From: Benincasa hispida
Taxonomy: Eukaryota; Streptophyta; Magnoliopsida; Cucurbitales; Cucurbitaceae
Reading direction: 5' to 3'
DNA length: 64,000 nt
Assembly (NCBI RefSeq): GCF_009727055.1
Contig: NC_052351.1
Coordinates: forward strand, 56,063,422 to 56,127,421
A program made the position numbers and the translations under genes. Under the pieces are notes generated by a model that worked only from the letters and a program-made list of their open reading frames with translations, was not told the DNA's origin and ran no database searches. Below are positions 21,614-33,540 of this stretch, piece after piece. Numbering within the stretch: position 1 is the first letter of the stretch; every line of letters starts with the position of its first letter.

Positions 21614-24109
21614 ATGGTGGAGCAGCCTGGAGGAGGAGCACCAAATGATAATAATGTCATGGCGAATCCGATTCTATTAGCAAACGATTGCAATAGATCC
21701 ATTAGGGACTATGCATCGCCAAACCTCTATGATTTCTCTTCAGAAATCATGAGGCCTACCCTCGATGGAAGCAGATTTGAGATGAAATCGGTGATGCTGC
21801 AGATGATCTAGACTGCAGCTCAATTCGGAAGAAGGTGTGGCGAGGACCTGCACGCACACCTCCGAAGTTTTATTGAAATCTACAATACTTTTGTGTTCCC
21901 AAACATCTCTGCTGAAGAAGTTCGACTAACGTTGTTCCTATTTTCTCTCTGTGATCAGGCTAGGAAATGGGCTTATTCGCTCAAACCAAGAAAGATTACT
22001 TCTTGGGAATAGGTAGTGGAGAAATTCATGAAAAAGTATTTTCCACCTACCGAGAATGCGAGAAGAAGAAAGCTTATTACTAATTTTGAACAAGATATGG
22101 ACGAATCGCTCAACGATGCTTGGGCGAGGTTTAAAAGGTTTGTCCGAGATTGTCTACATAATGGGCTACCAGACTACTTTCAAATGGAAAATTTCTATCA
22201 CGATTTGAATCCTGCTTCGTAGACTGCTACCAATGCGGCAGCCGCTGGTGGTCTGCTTGAAAAAACTTACAAGGAGGCGAAGAATATTCTGGACTGCATA
22301 TCTAAGAACAATGAAGACTGGCGGGAGAGTGACCAGAGATTAAGACTCAAAGATTCTGACGCAAATAACGGTGCCATTGTTTCGTTACAAAACAAAATGA
22401 CCGCAATGATGAATTTGCTTCAAGGAATGGCGATCAGCAGCCCAACACCGCAAGGTGGGCAAATTAATGCAATAAGTCAAAACACCGCAAGGTGTGCGAC
22501 TTTCAGTGATGGGCATGCGATGGAAGATTGCCTGCAAAATCCACAGTCTGTATATTTTGTAAAGAATAATCCATTTTCAAACACTTACAACCCCGGGTGG
22601 AGAAAACCACCCCAATTTGCTTTGAAGAATCACAACAAAATTTCAATCTTTGGCAAGCAAAAAGAAGGGCCACCAGGATTCTTTCAATGCAACAATGGTC
22701 AACAAAGCAATCAAGAAAGTAGCTCACAACAACCAATGCAATCTTCCTCTCTCGATAGCCTATTGAAGCAATATATAGAGAAAAATGAGACAATACTTCA
22801 AAGTCAGGCTACGTCCATCTGCAACCTTGAATTGCAAATGGGCCAAACTGCGAATGTGCTGAAAAGTAGACCGCAAGGGGCGTTGCCAAGTTCAACCGAA
22901 CTTGCACGCAACCCAGGGGGATCAGGAAAAGAGCAATATCAGGTTGTGACATTGCGCAGTGTGAAGACTGTGGAGGGAGAAAAAAAGAATCATAGTAGAA
23001 CAACTTCCATCGAAACTGAGCTCGAGATTGCAATAATGCAAGAAGAAGAAAGAGAAAACGAAGCAGTGGAACCTGAGGTTGCGTCGACCTCAAAGTCAGA
23101 TGATACAGAAACCGTGAAAGTTCAGTTACCACCTTTCCCTCAGAGGCTAAGAAAGAAGAAAAACGAAGAGGTACAGTACCAACGCTTCTTAACTATGTTA
23201 AAACAATTACATGTTAACATTCCTTTCAGTGAAACGATTGAGGAAACGTCTACCTATGCCAAGTTTCTGAAGGACATGGTAACTAAGAAAATAGGCACTA
23301 GGAAATTTGCCACGGTGGCATTAACGCAAAGTTCCAAATCTATTATTCCACCGAAGATGAGTGATCCTAGGAGATTCATTATTCCTTACTCCATAGGAGG
23401 ACTCTATATTAGGCAAGCCCTGTGTGACTTTGGGGCTAGCATAAATTTGATGCTGCTGTCAATTTTTAGACAATTAAATGTGGGACAACTTGTGCCCACA
23501 TCAGTGACTCTCCAATTGGCTGATAGATCTCTAGTTCATCCAGAAGGTAAGGTGAAGGATGTGCTGATCACAATTGATAAATTTATTTTGCCAACTGACT
23601 TCATCATCCTAGATTTTGAGGCCGACAAAGATGTGCCCATCATTTTGGGGCAATCTTTCCTATCAACGGGTCGTGCTCAAATTGATGTGTACAAAGGAGA
23701 AATCACTTTGAGCATAAACAAACAGAAGCTCAAATTTAATATAATTCGTGCCATGAAATTCCTGGATGAGGAAGACCTACAAGATTCTGACGATGACCTA
23801 AATTTGATTGAAGAAGAAAAGTCTGACGATGAGTGTGAAGAAGAGGATGCCAATGCATCCGTAGCTGCCTGCAATGCAATCATGGAAAAAACAAACAAAG
23901 AAGAAGAAATTATCGCAATGCAAAAAGAAGAGCCAAAAGATGAAAGAAAAACAATGCAACCTTCCCTGGTGGAACCACCAACACATTTGAAGTATTCATT
24001 TCTGGGGCAGAATGAGAAACTACCAGTGATAATTTCCTCTGCGCTCAACGCAGATCAAGAGAATGCGTTGATGAGCATTCTCAAGAAACATATACGAGCA
24101 ATTGGCTAG
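21614..24109 (+). pseudogene. H1 gag-protease
   Basis: One frame from ATG 21614 to 24109, broken by TAG at 21809, 22010 and 22220. Each replaces a codon that is CAG by comparison with the minus-strand relative at 51452-52105. Order: N-terminal NPILLANDCNR.IRDYA, the capsid-like domain (SFIEIYNTFVFPNIS, RKWAYSL, KFMKKYFPPTENARRRK, LNDAWARFK), a zinc knuckle that has lost its second Cys (CATFSDGHAMEDC), a charged linker, and a retropepsin domain. The active site is CDFGAS with the Asp codon at 23426; ILGQSFLSTGRAQID follows. The family usually has DLGAS. The acidic C-terminus precedes RT. Confidence 0.93.
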
Positions 24110-24937
24110 ACGCTCGCTAACATTAGAGGAATTAGCCCCACTACTACATGCACCACATTCATCTTGAGGACGACCACAAAGTAAATATTGAAAATCAATG
24201 CAGACTTAACCTTGCGATGAAGGAGGTCGTCAAGAAGGAAATTATCAAATGGCTAGATGCGGGCATTATCTAACCCATTGCAGATAGCACGTGGGTAAGT
24301 CCCGTGCAATGTATGCCAAAGAAGGGCGGAATGACGGTAGTCCCTAATGAGAATAATGAATTAATACCACAAAGAACCATCACTGGATGGCGCATATGTA
24401 TGGACTACCGCAAATTGAATGCGGCCACAAAGAAAGATCACTTCCCTCTGCCATTCATTAATCAAATGCTAGACAGACTAACAGAGAATGATTTCTATTG
24501 CTTCTTGGATGGATACGCCGGGTACAATCAAATCATGATAGCTCCTAAAGACCAAGACAAGACCACATTCACCTGCCCATATGGGATATTCACTTTTCGC
24601 CGCATGTCGTTTGGCCTCTGCAATGCACCGAGCACGTTCCAGAGGTGCATGATGGCGATCTTTTCAGATTTTCTCGAGGACTCGGTGGAAATATTTATGG
24701 ATGACTTCTTCGTTTATGGGAACACTTATGAAGTCTGCCTGGCCAATTTGGAGAAAATTTTGAAAAGATGTGAAAAGACGAACCTGATGCTCAACTAGGA
24801 AAAATATCACTTCATGGTGAAAGAGGGTATACTGTTGGGACACAGTTTCTCGGGAAGGGTTGGAGGTGGACAAAGCAAAGATCAACGCAATTGAAAAGCT
24901 TCCACCTCCAACCAGCGTGAAGGCGATGTGAAGTTTC
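24110..24937 (+). pseudogene. H1 reverse transcriptase
   Basis: RT blocks in order: HLEDDHKVN, VPNENNELIPQR, GWRICMDYRKLNAATKKDHF, FYCFLDGYAGYNQI, PYGIFTFRRMSFGLCNAP, and the catalytic FMDD at 24694-24705 (the second Asp pair intact). The frame changes near 24150 and a TAG at 24796 replaces a Trp codon just before EKYHF. The gene makes DNA from element RNA and is non-functional here because of the stops. Confidence 0.92.
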
Positions 24938-25500
24938 TTGGGCCATGCTGGATTCTATAGACAATTTGTTAAAGACTTTTCTAAGATTGCACGACCACTG
25001 AGTGTGTTGTTAGAGGCGGACAGAAAGTTTGAATTTGACAACAATTGCCTTAACGCATTCCGAGTTTTAAAAGATGTGCTGATTATCGCGCTCGTGCGTC
25101 GGATTGGACATTGTCGTTCGAAATCATGTGCTATGCAAGCGGCTATGCGATGGAAGCCTCAATAGTGCAAAAGAAGAAAACTATTTTACACTCCATTGCA
25201 TATGCGAGTAAAACATTGAACCCTTCTCAAATAAATTATACCACCACTAAAAAAGAACTCCTGGCTGTGATTTTTGCGTTGGAGAAATTCAGGGCATATC
25301 TGTTGGGAACAAAGGTACTCATTCACATTGATCACTCGACAATCAAATATTTAATGACAAAGAAGGATGCAAAGCCGAGGCTAATCAAATGGGTTCTTCT
25401 CCTTCAAGAATTTGATATCGAGATAATTGATTGAAAGGGGACAGAGAATCAAGTTGCGAATCACTTATTCAGATTAGAGAATCCTAAGGTTGACCGTAAT
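24938..25500 (+). pseudogene. H1 RNase H
   Basis: It begins with the RT connection (GHAGFYRQFVKDFSKIARPLS). Then come the [11 protein letters not shown] strand, [21 protein letters not shown] (catalytic Glu in KELLAV), and the [19 protein letters not shown] block with its Asp. Two frames are used (24938-25165, then 25111 onward), so there is at least one frameshift, and a TGA at 25432 replaces an Arg codon (IID then KGTENQ). Confidence 0.88.
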
Positions 25501-26870
25501 GAATCTGAAGTGAGTGCTTTGTTTCCAGACGAGCAGCTGTTCCACATAGAAGAATTGCCCTGGTATGCGGACATCGTTAATTATTTGGTTTGTGAACAAT
25601 TTCCTGAAGATTACACATACCATCAACAGAAGAAGATCAAGCATGAATGCAAACATTACTATTGGGATGAGTCGAATCTGTATAAAAGAGGTGCAAACCA
25701 AATCATTCGATTATGCGTACCAAACGCTGATCAACAATGCATATTGTCACAATGCCACGATTCGCCATATGGAGGGCACTTTGGAGGATAACATACTGCA
25801 ACCAAAGTTTTGCAAAGTGGATTCTTTTGGCCTTCATTCTTTAAAGATGTTGCTGACTACACAATGACATGTGATCGGTGTCAATGCACCGACAACATTT
25901 CATGGAAGAATGCAGTGCCAATGAACACTATCTTGGAGCTAGAATTATTTGACGTTTGGGGGATTAATTTCATGGGACCATTCCCTCATTTGCATGGCAA
26001 GCATTATATCTTATTGGTCGTCGATTACGTTTCCAAGTGGGTAGAGGCGATTGCATGCGCCGCAAGTGATGCGACAGTAGTCTCCCAGTTCCTCAAGAAA
26101 AAAATTTTCACTCGTTTTGGCACTCCCTGCGCCATCATAAGTGATGAAGGATCACACTTTGTCAACCACAGTATAAAGGAGCTGCTGTGCAAGTACAATA
26201 TCTTCCACAAGGTGGCCACCACATACCATCTGCAAACAAATGGCCAGGCTGAAGTGTCCAATCGTGAAATTAAATTGATACTTGAGAAGGTGGTATTTGC
26301 CAAAAGATTGGGTGATGAAGCTTGATGATGCATTATAGGCATACCGGACCGCATTTCAAACACCTTTAGGTATATCCCCCTATGCGTTGGTATTTGGCAA
26401 GGCGTGTCATTTGCCGTTGGAGTTGGATTATAAAGTATTGTGGGCGGTCAAGAAATTGAATTTTGATTTGAAGAAAGTAGGGGAAGAGCGAAAACTGCAG
26501 CTGATCGAGCTAGAAGAATGGAGGGTCAACGCATATGAGAATGCGAAGATTTATAAAGAGCGCACCAAGCGTTGGCATGATAAACGCATATGCGCTAGAA
26601 ACCTCCATGTCGGCCAAAAGGTCTGACTCTTCAATTCGAGATTATAGCTCTTCCTGGGAAAATTAAAATCGCGCTGATCCGGTCCCTTCATCATTAAAGC
26701 AATATCTCCACATGGTGCGATGGAACTGATCACCGAGGATGGCAGTTGAACATTTAAAGTTAATGGACAACAGGTAAAGGCATATTGTGGAAAAGATTTC
26801 CAGCTAGAAACAGTCTCCACAAAGTTTAAAAACCTGGATTATCCCTTACTCAACTCTTTGACATTTAACT
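25501..26870 (+). pseudogene. H1 integrase
   Basis: The HHCC region lies in 25690-25900 ([21 protein letters not shown]). The core has the first Asp in [11 protein letters not shown] (25951), the second in ISDEGSHF (26143) and the Glu in [11 protein letters not shown] (26251). The last two are 36 codons apart, the standard D,D35E spacing. The conserved [13 protein letters not shown] tail follows in another frame (26387-26626) and the reading fades near 26870. Premature stops occur at about 25790, 26323 and 26335. The catalytic triad is intact but the frame is not. Confidence 0.92.
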
Positions 26871-28115
26871 CATCGTCATTTTACTATTATCAGTATTTCA
26901 CTTAGTTCTCTAAAAATAATAATAATAAAAAATAAAAAATAAAAAACTTGTTGTTTTGTTTTAAAATCATTTGACCTTCTCTTTGTCTGTTTACAAGGAT
27001 TAAGGCACAGAATTGCGAAGAAGCAAATGATCTCATTCCATCACCGCAAGGATGGATGCATCAATGCATAATGTGGGCGACAGCGCAAAAATTTGGAAGT
27101 GTACTCTCCCTTATCTTTGTTTCAAATTTTGCGCTATCCCATTGCATTTTAAGTTTTATCACCGCATCCTCCTTAATCACTGCAATCATTTTCCAAGTAG
27201 ATAAATTTAGTAGTTCACCGCATGTTGTTTCTTTGCCAAGAATGATTTCAATGATGAAAAATATGCTTCTATTTCTTTCGTATACACTAGAGTCAACTTA
27301 GTCTTAAAATAGTTACCTCATGAAATATATCTAGAAGTTAGGGGTTTGCTAGCTTTCTTTCAAACTCTCTTTACAAGCATTCTATGACCATCGCATGACC
27401 TATTTTAATTTCTTTTGACAATGAGGACATTGTCGCATTTTAAATTTGGGGGTGAGGTATTTATTTTCAACCTTGCAATATAAAAAAAAATATATAACTA
27501 TATGTATATATAGATATATATATATTTGAGAATAACGACTCCACTATCAACGCAATGGAAAACCCATGTTGATAAGAGTTAAGTTGTGAAAGGCACTTAC
27601 CCGTAGTTGGATGTCCGCATGACACACGTGGGGGCAAGCCAAAACGAAAGTAAGTCACCAGGATCAACGCATAAATCAATGACCTCAACTCCACTACCAA
27701 ATCGGTATAAGTTTAGTTTGAGAAAGAGTGCATTGCTCGTAGTTGGATGTCTACATGACACACATGGGGGCAAGCCAAGACACTCGGATCAGCGCAAGGT
27801 CAGAAAAAAAAATAACAATGAAGAAATTTTTTGTGCAAGGATAAAATCATTTGACACCCCAGAAGAAAATTTTGTTTTAAAATAAATCATGCGATGTTTT
27901 GGAATTTAGTAAAGTCCTTTTGAAAGTTAAGCTTGCAATTCCTAAGTCTTAGAAATATTTTAGGAAGAGACTTGAATAAGACTTAAGAAAATTTTAGTAT
28001 ATAGGATTTGAATGAAGTATCCTTGAGAAATCTAGGAAAGAAAACTTTGCGGTTAACTTGCTAAAGGAATCTTTAGCTTATGCTTGAGGACAAGTATTGT
28101 TTAAATTTAGGGGTG
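26871..28115 (+). other. H1 3' non-coding region, duplicated modules and PPT
   Basis: I recognise no env-like gene. Two copies of a module (GTAGTTGGATGTC, then a short spacer, then GGGGGCAAGCCAA) lie at 27602-27644 and 27738-27780. A PPT-like TTTAAATTTGGGGGTG preceded by GAGGACATTG lies at about 27424-27453, and the true PPT (TTTAAATTTAGGGGTG after GAGGACA) is at 28087-28115. An AT-dinucleotide-rich tract is at 27481-27525. The minus-strand relative at 39233-40400 has the same arrangement. Confidence 0.75.
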
Positions 28116-29780
28116 TGATAACGAGCAGAAATGCACGTTATCATAATACTAAGTTCATAAACAATGTTGGATTGCATTGATGAAATATGTTAAATTGCGT
28201 CCATTAAGCATAAATTCTATAATATTGCGGTTGCATGCATCCAACGCATCAGAGTAATTGATCTTTACATTTTTGTGCAGAATATGCGTTAACGCAATGC
28301 AGAGATTGCAATCATAGGAGTACATTGGTCGAGTGCAACGTCACCGCAAGACTTTGCGTTGATCGTGCTCGCAAACATTCGCCCAAGAGGAATCACCGCA
28401 ACTTGGTCAGCGCAACATGGTGGGCGCATCCAGGTGAAAGGATAATTAAGAGAGATTGGATAGAAAGCTGATGACAGTCGAATCCAAATTAAGTTGACAG
28501 CCGATAACGGTCACAAAGTACATTCAGCTTTATCGGTAACAATCATCCAGCGCGTCAATCAGGAATTAAAGCTATCCCATCTATACAACTGGAAGAGAGA
28601 AGCCGCCTTTCACCATGGAAACAATATAAATACCAAGTGCATTCTTCAGAGGAGGGGTGAAGCAGTCGATTACTTCATCACTTTACAAGTTCATGCCCCT
28701 GTCCATAGTTTTCTTTCATTTCAAGGTGGACACGAGGAAGAAGGTGTGCCGGTAGATCATTTCGGGAAGCTTGGGAAAGCACCGAAAGCTCCAAGATAGA
28801 GAGAGGGCCGACGCCTGCGGTAGCAGGAACATTTGTAGATCAGAATAGAGATCAGTGTAAAAAGCTTCGGTCGGTAAGGAATTGCTACCAGACTCTCTAC
28901 CTTTACTTTCCATTGTCATTTTGTACTCAACTCAGTTGTAAGAATGGAATGTTTTTCTCTATTTCTATTCACTCTTTGTTATTTATGAATGAGTAGCTAA
29001 ATTAGTTGAATGAGTTGAGAAGTAGATATCTAGCATAACGAGGGAATCTTCATCTTTGCAACTAACTTGTTTATGTATGCTTCATTCGTCTATTAGAGAT
29101 ACTCGGGAGGGTAGTCTAAAGACAAGATCTAGACTTGGGAAGATCAGGTCAGAATCTAGGTTTGGAAGAACCAGATTAGAACACACAAACGGGAGATAGG
29201 CGCTTAGGAATGAGCCCTATTTGTTATTAACGCATCGCATGTATCTTAGCTATAAGATATGATTGTATGCGGTCACCTTGCTTTCATGCATTTTGCATCA
29301 ATGCATAGGACAATAGTAGAGACTTGAGGATAAGCTCTATGGACATTTTGCATTTAACACATGCGTCCTAGACTTAGGAGTATCGCATTTACATTGGGAA
29401 ATGACTTTTTGTGCATGGTTATAACATGATCGCAAGGTTTGACGCATACCCGAGTAATGCTAGCTAACGATCTTCTCAACCCATTCATCGCATACTCATT
29501 GCATCTATCAATGCAACTATCTTTCTCAAATTCGTCGGCTTTATTTACTTCTTTTTCATCAATGCAACAACACACCCAAAACTTATTTATTTACTTGGTT
29601 ACCACAAAGTTTTCATAAATATTACCAACGTAACTATTTTCACAAGTCCCTCTGTTCGACCCTGGACTTACCAAGAAACTCAGGGGAATTTACACTTAAA
29701 TTCTGCTGGGGAAACTTGAGTGCACAATGCCATCCACCAACGTATATCATCCATATTTTCATTCATAAAATAACGCATCA
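28116..29780 (+). repeat. 3' LTR of H1, 1,665 bp
   Basis: It starts TGATAACGAGCAGAAATG after the PPT, ends AACGCATCA, and is followed by the target-site copy GAATG. Confidence 0.95.
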
Positions 29781-29785
29781 GAATG

Positions 29786-30444
29786 CTCCACATCAGTAGG
29801 GACAGCAGGGTTCCCAGGTTATGACTAGCAGGGAGGATAGGCCGATATGTACCCCTTGTGGTTAACGACATTGGAGACGTTGTCTAGCAGACTCTGGGAT
29901 CTGTTTTCGATGTGGCTAGAAGAGGCATATGTCAGATAGATGGCCGAGGAGGAACACGTCTAAACACAGGGTCCAGCATATAAGTTCATTTCAGGGAGGC
30001 CCGAGTCCTCAGCAACAGCATGGTATGGTGTTTTCTACCACTGGGTATGAGGCCGAGAAGTCAGGCACAGTGGTGACAGGTACACTTCCCATTTTGAGGC
30101 ACCATGCTTTAGTTTTGTTTGACTCTGGTTCTTCACATTCATATATATCTGCTGTATTTGTGAGGCATGCCATGTTAGATTAAGAACCTTTTCCATTTTC
30201 ATTGTCCATTTCCACTCCATCAGAAGAGTTCATGTTAGCTATAGAAAAGATAAAAGCATGTCAGGTAGAGATAGCCAATCGCACATTAGATGTAACCTTG
30301 ATAATTTTAGATATGAGCGATTTTGATGTGATATTGGGTATGGATTGGTTACCTAATCATGCCAGCATAGATTGCTCTGTAAGAAGGTCATCTTTAACCC
30401 TACTACAGGAGCCAGTTTTAAGTTTAAAAGAGTTGGGACCGTAG
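29786..30444 (+). pseudogene. T1 gag zinc knuckle and protease
   Basis: This continues T1 after the H1 insertion. A degenerate CCHC stretch (CFRCG, then a stop, then H) lies near 29900-29930. The aspartic protease follows with VLFDSGSSHSYIS, its catalytic Asp codon at 30121, then VTLIILDMSDFDVILGMDWL with the second conserved strand and flap-end. A TAA at 30181 breaks the frame after the DSGSS block. It would process the T1 polyprotein and is inactive here. Confidence 0.9.
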
Positions 30445-31009
30445 TCCTACCCAAAGTGATTTCAGCAATGAAGGCCTATAGACTGTTTGACCAAGGAGCC
30501 TGGGGCTTTATGGCCAGTGTGGTGGACACTAGAGAGACTGAAGTCACCTAAACTTCGGAGCCAGCAGTGAGGGATTTTCCAGACGTTTTTCCAGAGGATC
30601 TTCCCGGACTACCACTGTAGTAGGAGATAGATTTTGCTATTGAGTTAGAGCCAGCCACAACCTTTATTTCGAATGCTCCATACAGGATGGCCCCGACAGA
30701 CTTGAAGGAACTGAAGGTCCAATTGCAGGAGTAGTTGGACAAATGTTTCATATGTCCTAGCGTGTCACCATGGGGTGCACCTGTTTTGTTTGTGAAAAAG
30801 AAGGATGGATCGTTACGTCTGTGCATTTATTATAGAGAGCTGAATAAGGTGACAGTGAAGAACAAGTATCCCCTTCCCAGAATTGATGATTTATTTGACC
30901 AGTTGCAGAGAGCTACGGTATTCTCTAAGATTGATCTTCGGTCAGGATACCACCAGCTGAGAATAAAGGACAGTGACATACCCAAGACAGCTTTTCGTTC
31001 GAGGTATGG
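30445..31009 (+). pseudogene. T1 reverse transcriptase, N-terminal half
   Basis: A linker with several stops (30550-30730) leads into [39 protein letters not shown] and [15 protein letters not shown], the fingers and first catalytic Asp (KIDLRSGY). The family has CIDYREL; here the Asp of that block is Tyr (CIYYREL). Reading stops at RYG where the solo LTR interrupts at 31010. Confidence 0.92.
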
Positions 31010-32805
31010 TGTCACACCCCCTCCCAAGCCTTAATCACCAAGACAGGGAAGGGAGCGTGAAGGTAACTAATAGCATCCTAAGACAATATTCATGTTCAAT
31101 ATTTCCCCACATATTTATTATAAATTTTAATAAGTTTACAGTATTCCCCTTATCTCCCTATACACATAAGTAGATTTTCTCTCTATTCTTTGTTATATGG
31201 TCTGAGTTGTGCCCTGAGAGTTTACCAAATCCTGAGATGGTGGTGGTGGGTGGTGGCTCCTCTTCGAACGCTCCGCTTTGCCACCTGGGGGGGGGGGGGG
31301 GGGGGTATAAGCAAATATTTGAAAAAAACATAAGCTAATATTTTTCTTATAAACGAAACCTTGGCTTATAAAAAATAAACTTTTGGGGAAAACAGCGTGC
31401 AATCACAAAAACACATTAATACCATTTCAAATTCATTTCCTCAGCCACGCCGCTGAATCATTTCCTGTTAACGGTCACTACTGTCAACACAACAACAATT
31501 TTATGGAAACTTTCCCTATACCCCATTTTTTCGCCAATGTGCACATCGAACCAATTCTTTCCCACTAGTTAGCTTAGGTAACTTGGCCATATTTCCTGTC
31601 GGTCGTCACCGACTATCGTTTCCCGCCGACCGAGAGCCGACCATATTTTCGCGCCAAGCACCCTTTTTCAAGCATACTAACTATATCTCGGTTATAATTC
31701 AAGTTTCTACAGCACATAACATGCAATATCATGACCACACAACAACATATTAAAACTATGCATCTCTTTTCATGCATATTTGATATTACCTCAACATATA
31801 AGCATCATACATATATGTATACATGCATAAAATCAAAACATATAGTAACTGCACCATCAGCAAATCCTCCTAATGCAATTTACTTGTAAATATTCTTCTC
31901 TACTCAAACAGAATATGAATCTGTGCAGCACCTCCTTCGAATTCCTTGCCTCCACCACCAACGCAGCTTTCCCACTAAATGCTCACTCTCTACTTAGGAT
32001 TTTACTGCTGAAATTGTTTGGAATGAGTTTAACCTTCATGCCGAGCCTCCTATTTAATAGCCATCCCCAGCTTTTTTCCACACGACAATCACCATACAAA
32101 TGGCTCTTCCTTAGGCTGCCACGCTAACTCTGGCTAGCAAGCTTTGAGTTGTCTAAATTCTGGGTTTTCCAACCAAAATTATCCTTAATTTGCATGTAGT
32201 CTCAAACCGTACACCACCTACTTAAAGTTGATAAAAATATTTTGCATGATAATCTCCCTTTGCCACTTCACTGCTTTAATTTCTGATTTATTTATCCAAA
32301 TTAACTAATGAACGCATCCAATTCTCCTCAACATGCGTCCATCTGTCCCAATCTCGCTGGTTTCGCTCTCGTGGCTCTCGCTCTCTCCAACTTTCTCACT
32401 GATTTGCTCTCGTTCTCTCCCACTTTCTCGCTCGTTTTGGCTCTCGTGGCTATCGCTCTCTCCAACTTCTCGCTGGTTTTGCTCTCGTGGCTATCGCTCT
32501 CCCCACTTTCTTGCCAGTTTTACTCTCGTGGCTCTCCGGCTCTCTCCCACTTTCTCGCTTAAAATCTCGCTCTCTCCACTCTCGCTCTCTCCCATTCTCT
32601 CGCTCAAAGTACTCTCTTTAATCTCGCTCTCTCCCATTTTCTTGTTAAAACTGCTCTCTCCAATCTCGCTTCGCATCACGTTATTTCGTACTTAATTCAT
32701 TTTTCTTTGGTTTTCCCACGTCTAGATTCCTCTTAATTTAATTATATTTCTTTTTTTTAATATCCTATTTCCTCATGCCTTCCAAATTAGGGTTAGGGTA
32801 TTACA
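31010..32805 (+). mobile_element. solo LTR, 1,796 bp, TSD TATGG
   Basis: It starts TGTCACACCCCCTCCC, ends GGGTATTACA, and is flanked by perfect TATGG repeats (31005-31009 and 32806-32810). There is no internal region or second LTR. The insertion splits the T1 RT exactly after RYG. It contains a run of 19 G (31287-31305) and a CTCGCTCTCTCC low-complexity tract (32350-32680). Strand is inferred from the TGTCACACCCC start, which resembles other gypsy LTR starts. Confidence 0.93.
32350..32680. repeat. CTCGCTCTCTCC low-complexity tract in the solo LTR
   Basis: Irregular repeats of TCTCGCTCTCTCC with interspersed TTTTGCTCTCGTGG. It gives rise to three long open frames (32308-32562, 32333-32695, and 32491-32679 on the minus strand) of Ser/Leu/Pro or Glu/Ser composition that I reject as genes. 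Confidence 0.85.
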
Positions 32806-32810
32806 TATGG

Positions 32811-33540
32811 ACATTATGAGCTCATATTGATGTCATTCGGTCTAACGAATGCACCAACAGTGTTCATGGATTTGATGAATAGGGTGTTCAAGCAATTCCT
32901 CGACACCTTTATGATTGTTTTTATTGATGACATCTTGGTTTATTCCAAGACAGAGGCCGAGCATGAGGAGCATTTACAGAAATTTTTTGGAGACATTGAG
33001 GAACAATAAATTGTATGCTAAGTTTTCTAAATGTGAATTTTGATTGAGGCAGGTGTCCTTCCTAGGGCATGTAGTATCGAAAGAAGGTGTCTCTGTGGAT
33101 CCTGAAAAGATTGAGGCAGTTACAAGTTGGGCTCGTCCAACCACAGTCCGTGAGGTGTGCAGTTTCTTGGGGTTAGCAGGCTACTATAGACGATTTGTAA
33201 AGGGCTTCTCTCGCATAGCCGCCCCATTGACTCAGTTGACCAGAAAGGAAGCAACATTTGTTTGGAATGAGGCTTATGAAAACAGTTTCCAAGACCTTAA
33301 GCAGAGGTTGGTTTCAGCCCCAATTCTTATAGTACCAGATGAATCAGGTGGTTTTGTCATTTATAGTGACGCGTCTAAGAAGAGGTTGGGATGCATATTG
33401 ATGCAGCTGGGTAGAGTAGTTGCTTATGCTTCACGTCAGCTAAAGAAGCATGAACAGAATTATCCCGCGCACGACTTAGAGTTAGTAGCAGTGGTTTTTG
33501 CTCTCAAGATCTGGAGGCATTACTTATATGGAGAGAAGAC
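32811..33540 (+). pseudogene. T1 reverse transcriptase, C-terminal half, and RNase H start
   Basis: It resumes with [20 protein letters not shown] and the catalytic FIDD at 32920-32931 ([19 protein letters not shown]). After a frameshift near 33000 it continues [41 protein letters not shown] and the RNase H entry [17 protein letters not shown], then [19 protein letters not shown] at 33542 ends this stretch (EKT then IFTDHKSL). Confidence 0.92.

Larger units (their letters stand above)
19811..29780 (+). mobile_element. Athila-like Ty3/gypsy element (H1), complete with TSD GAATG
   Basis: A 9,970-bp element: LTR 19811-21444, tRNA-Asp type PBS, gag-protease, RT, RNase H, integrase, about 1.2 kb of non-coding 3' DNA, PPT, LTR 28116-29780. 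The 5-bp direct repeat GAATG flanks it exactly (19806-19810 and 29781-29785). It is inserted in the gag gene of T1. The RT text (YAGYNQIMIAP, MSFGLCNAPSTFQRCMM, FMDDF) is that of the Athila branch. No env-like gene is recognisable. Stops and frameshifts make it inactive. Confidence 0.95.

Noticed and set aside
23677..24048. Serine-rich antisense frame
   Set aside because: It is the complement of the acidic linker of H1 gag-protease.
26871..28115. Env-like gene in H1
   Set aside because: Some Athila elements carry one here, but no long frame, signal peptide or membrane segment is visible.
32308..32695. Ser/Leu/Pro-rich open frames in the solo LTR
   Set aside because: They arise from the CTCGCTCTCTCC low-complexity tract.
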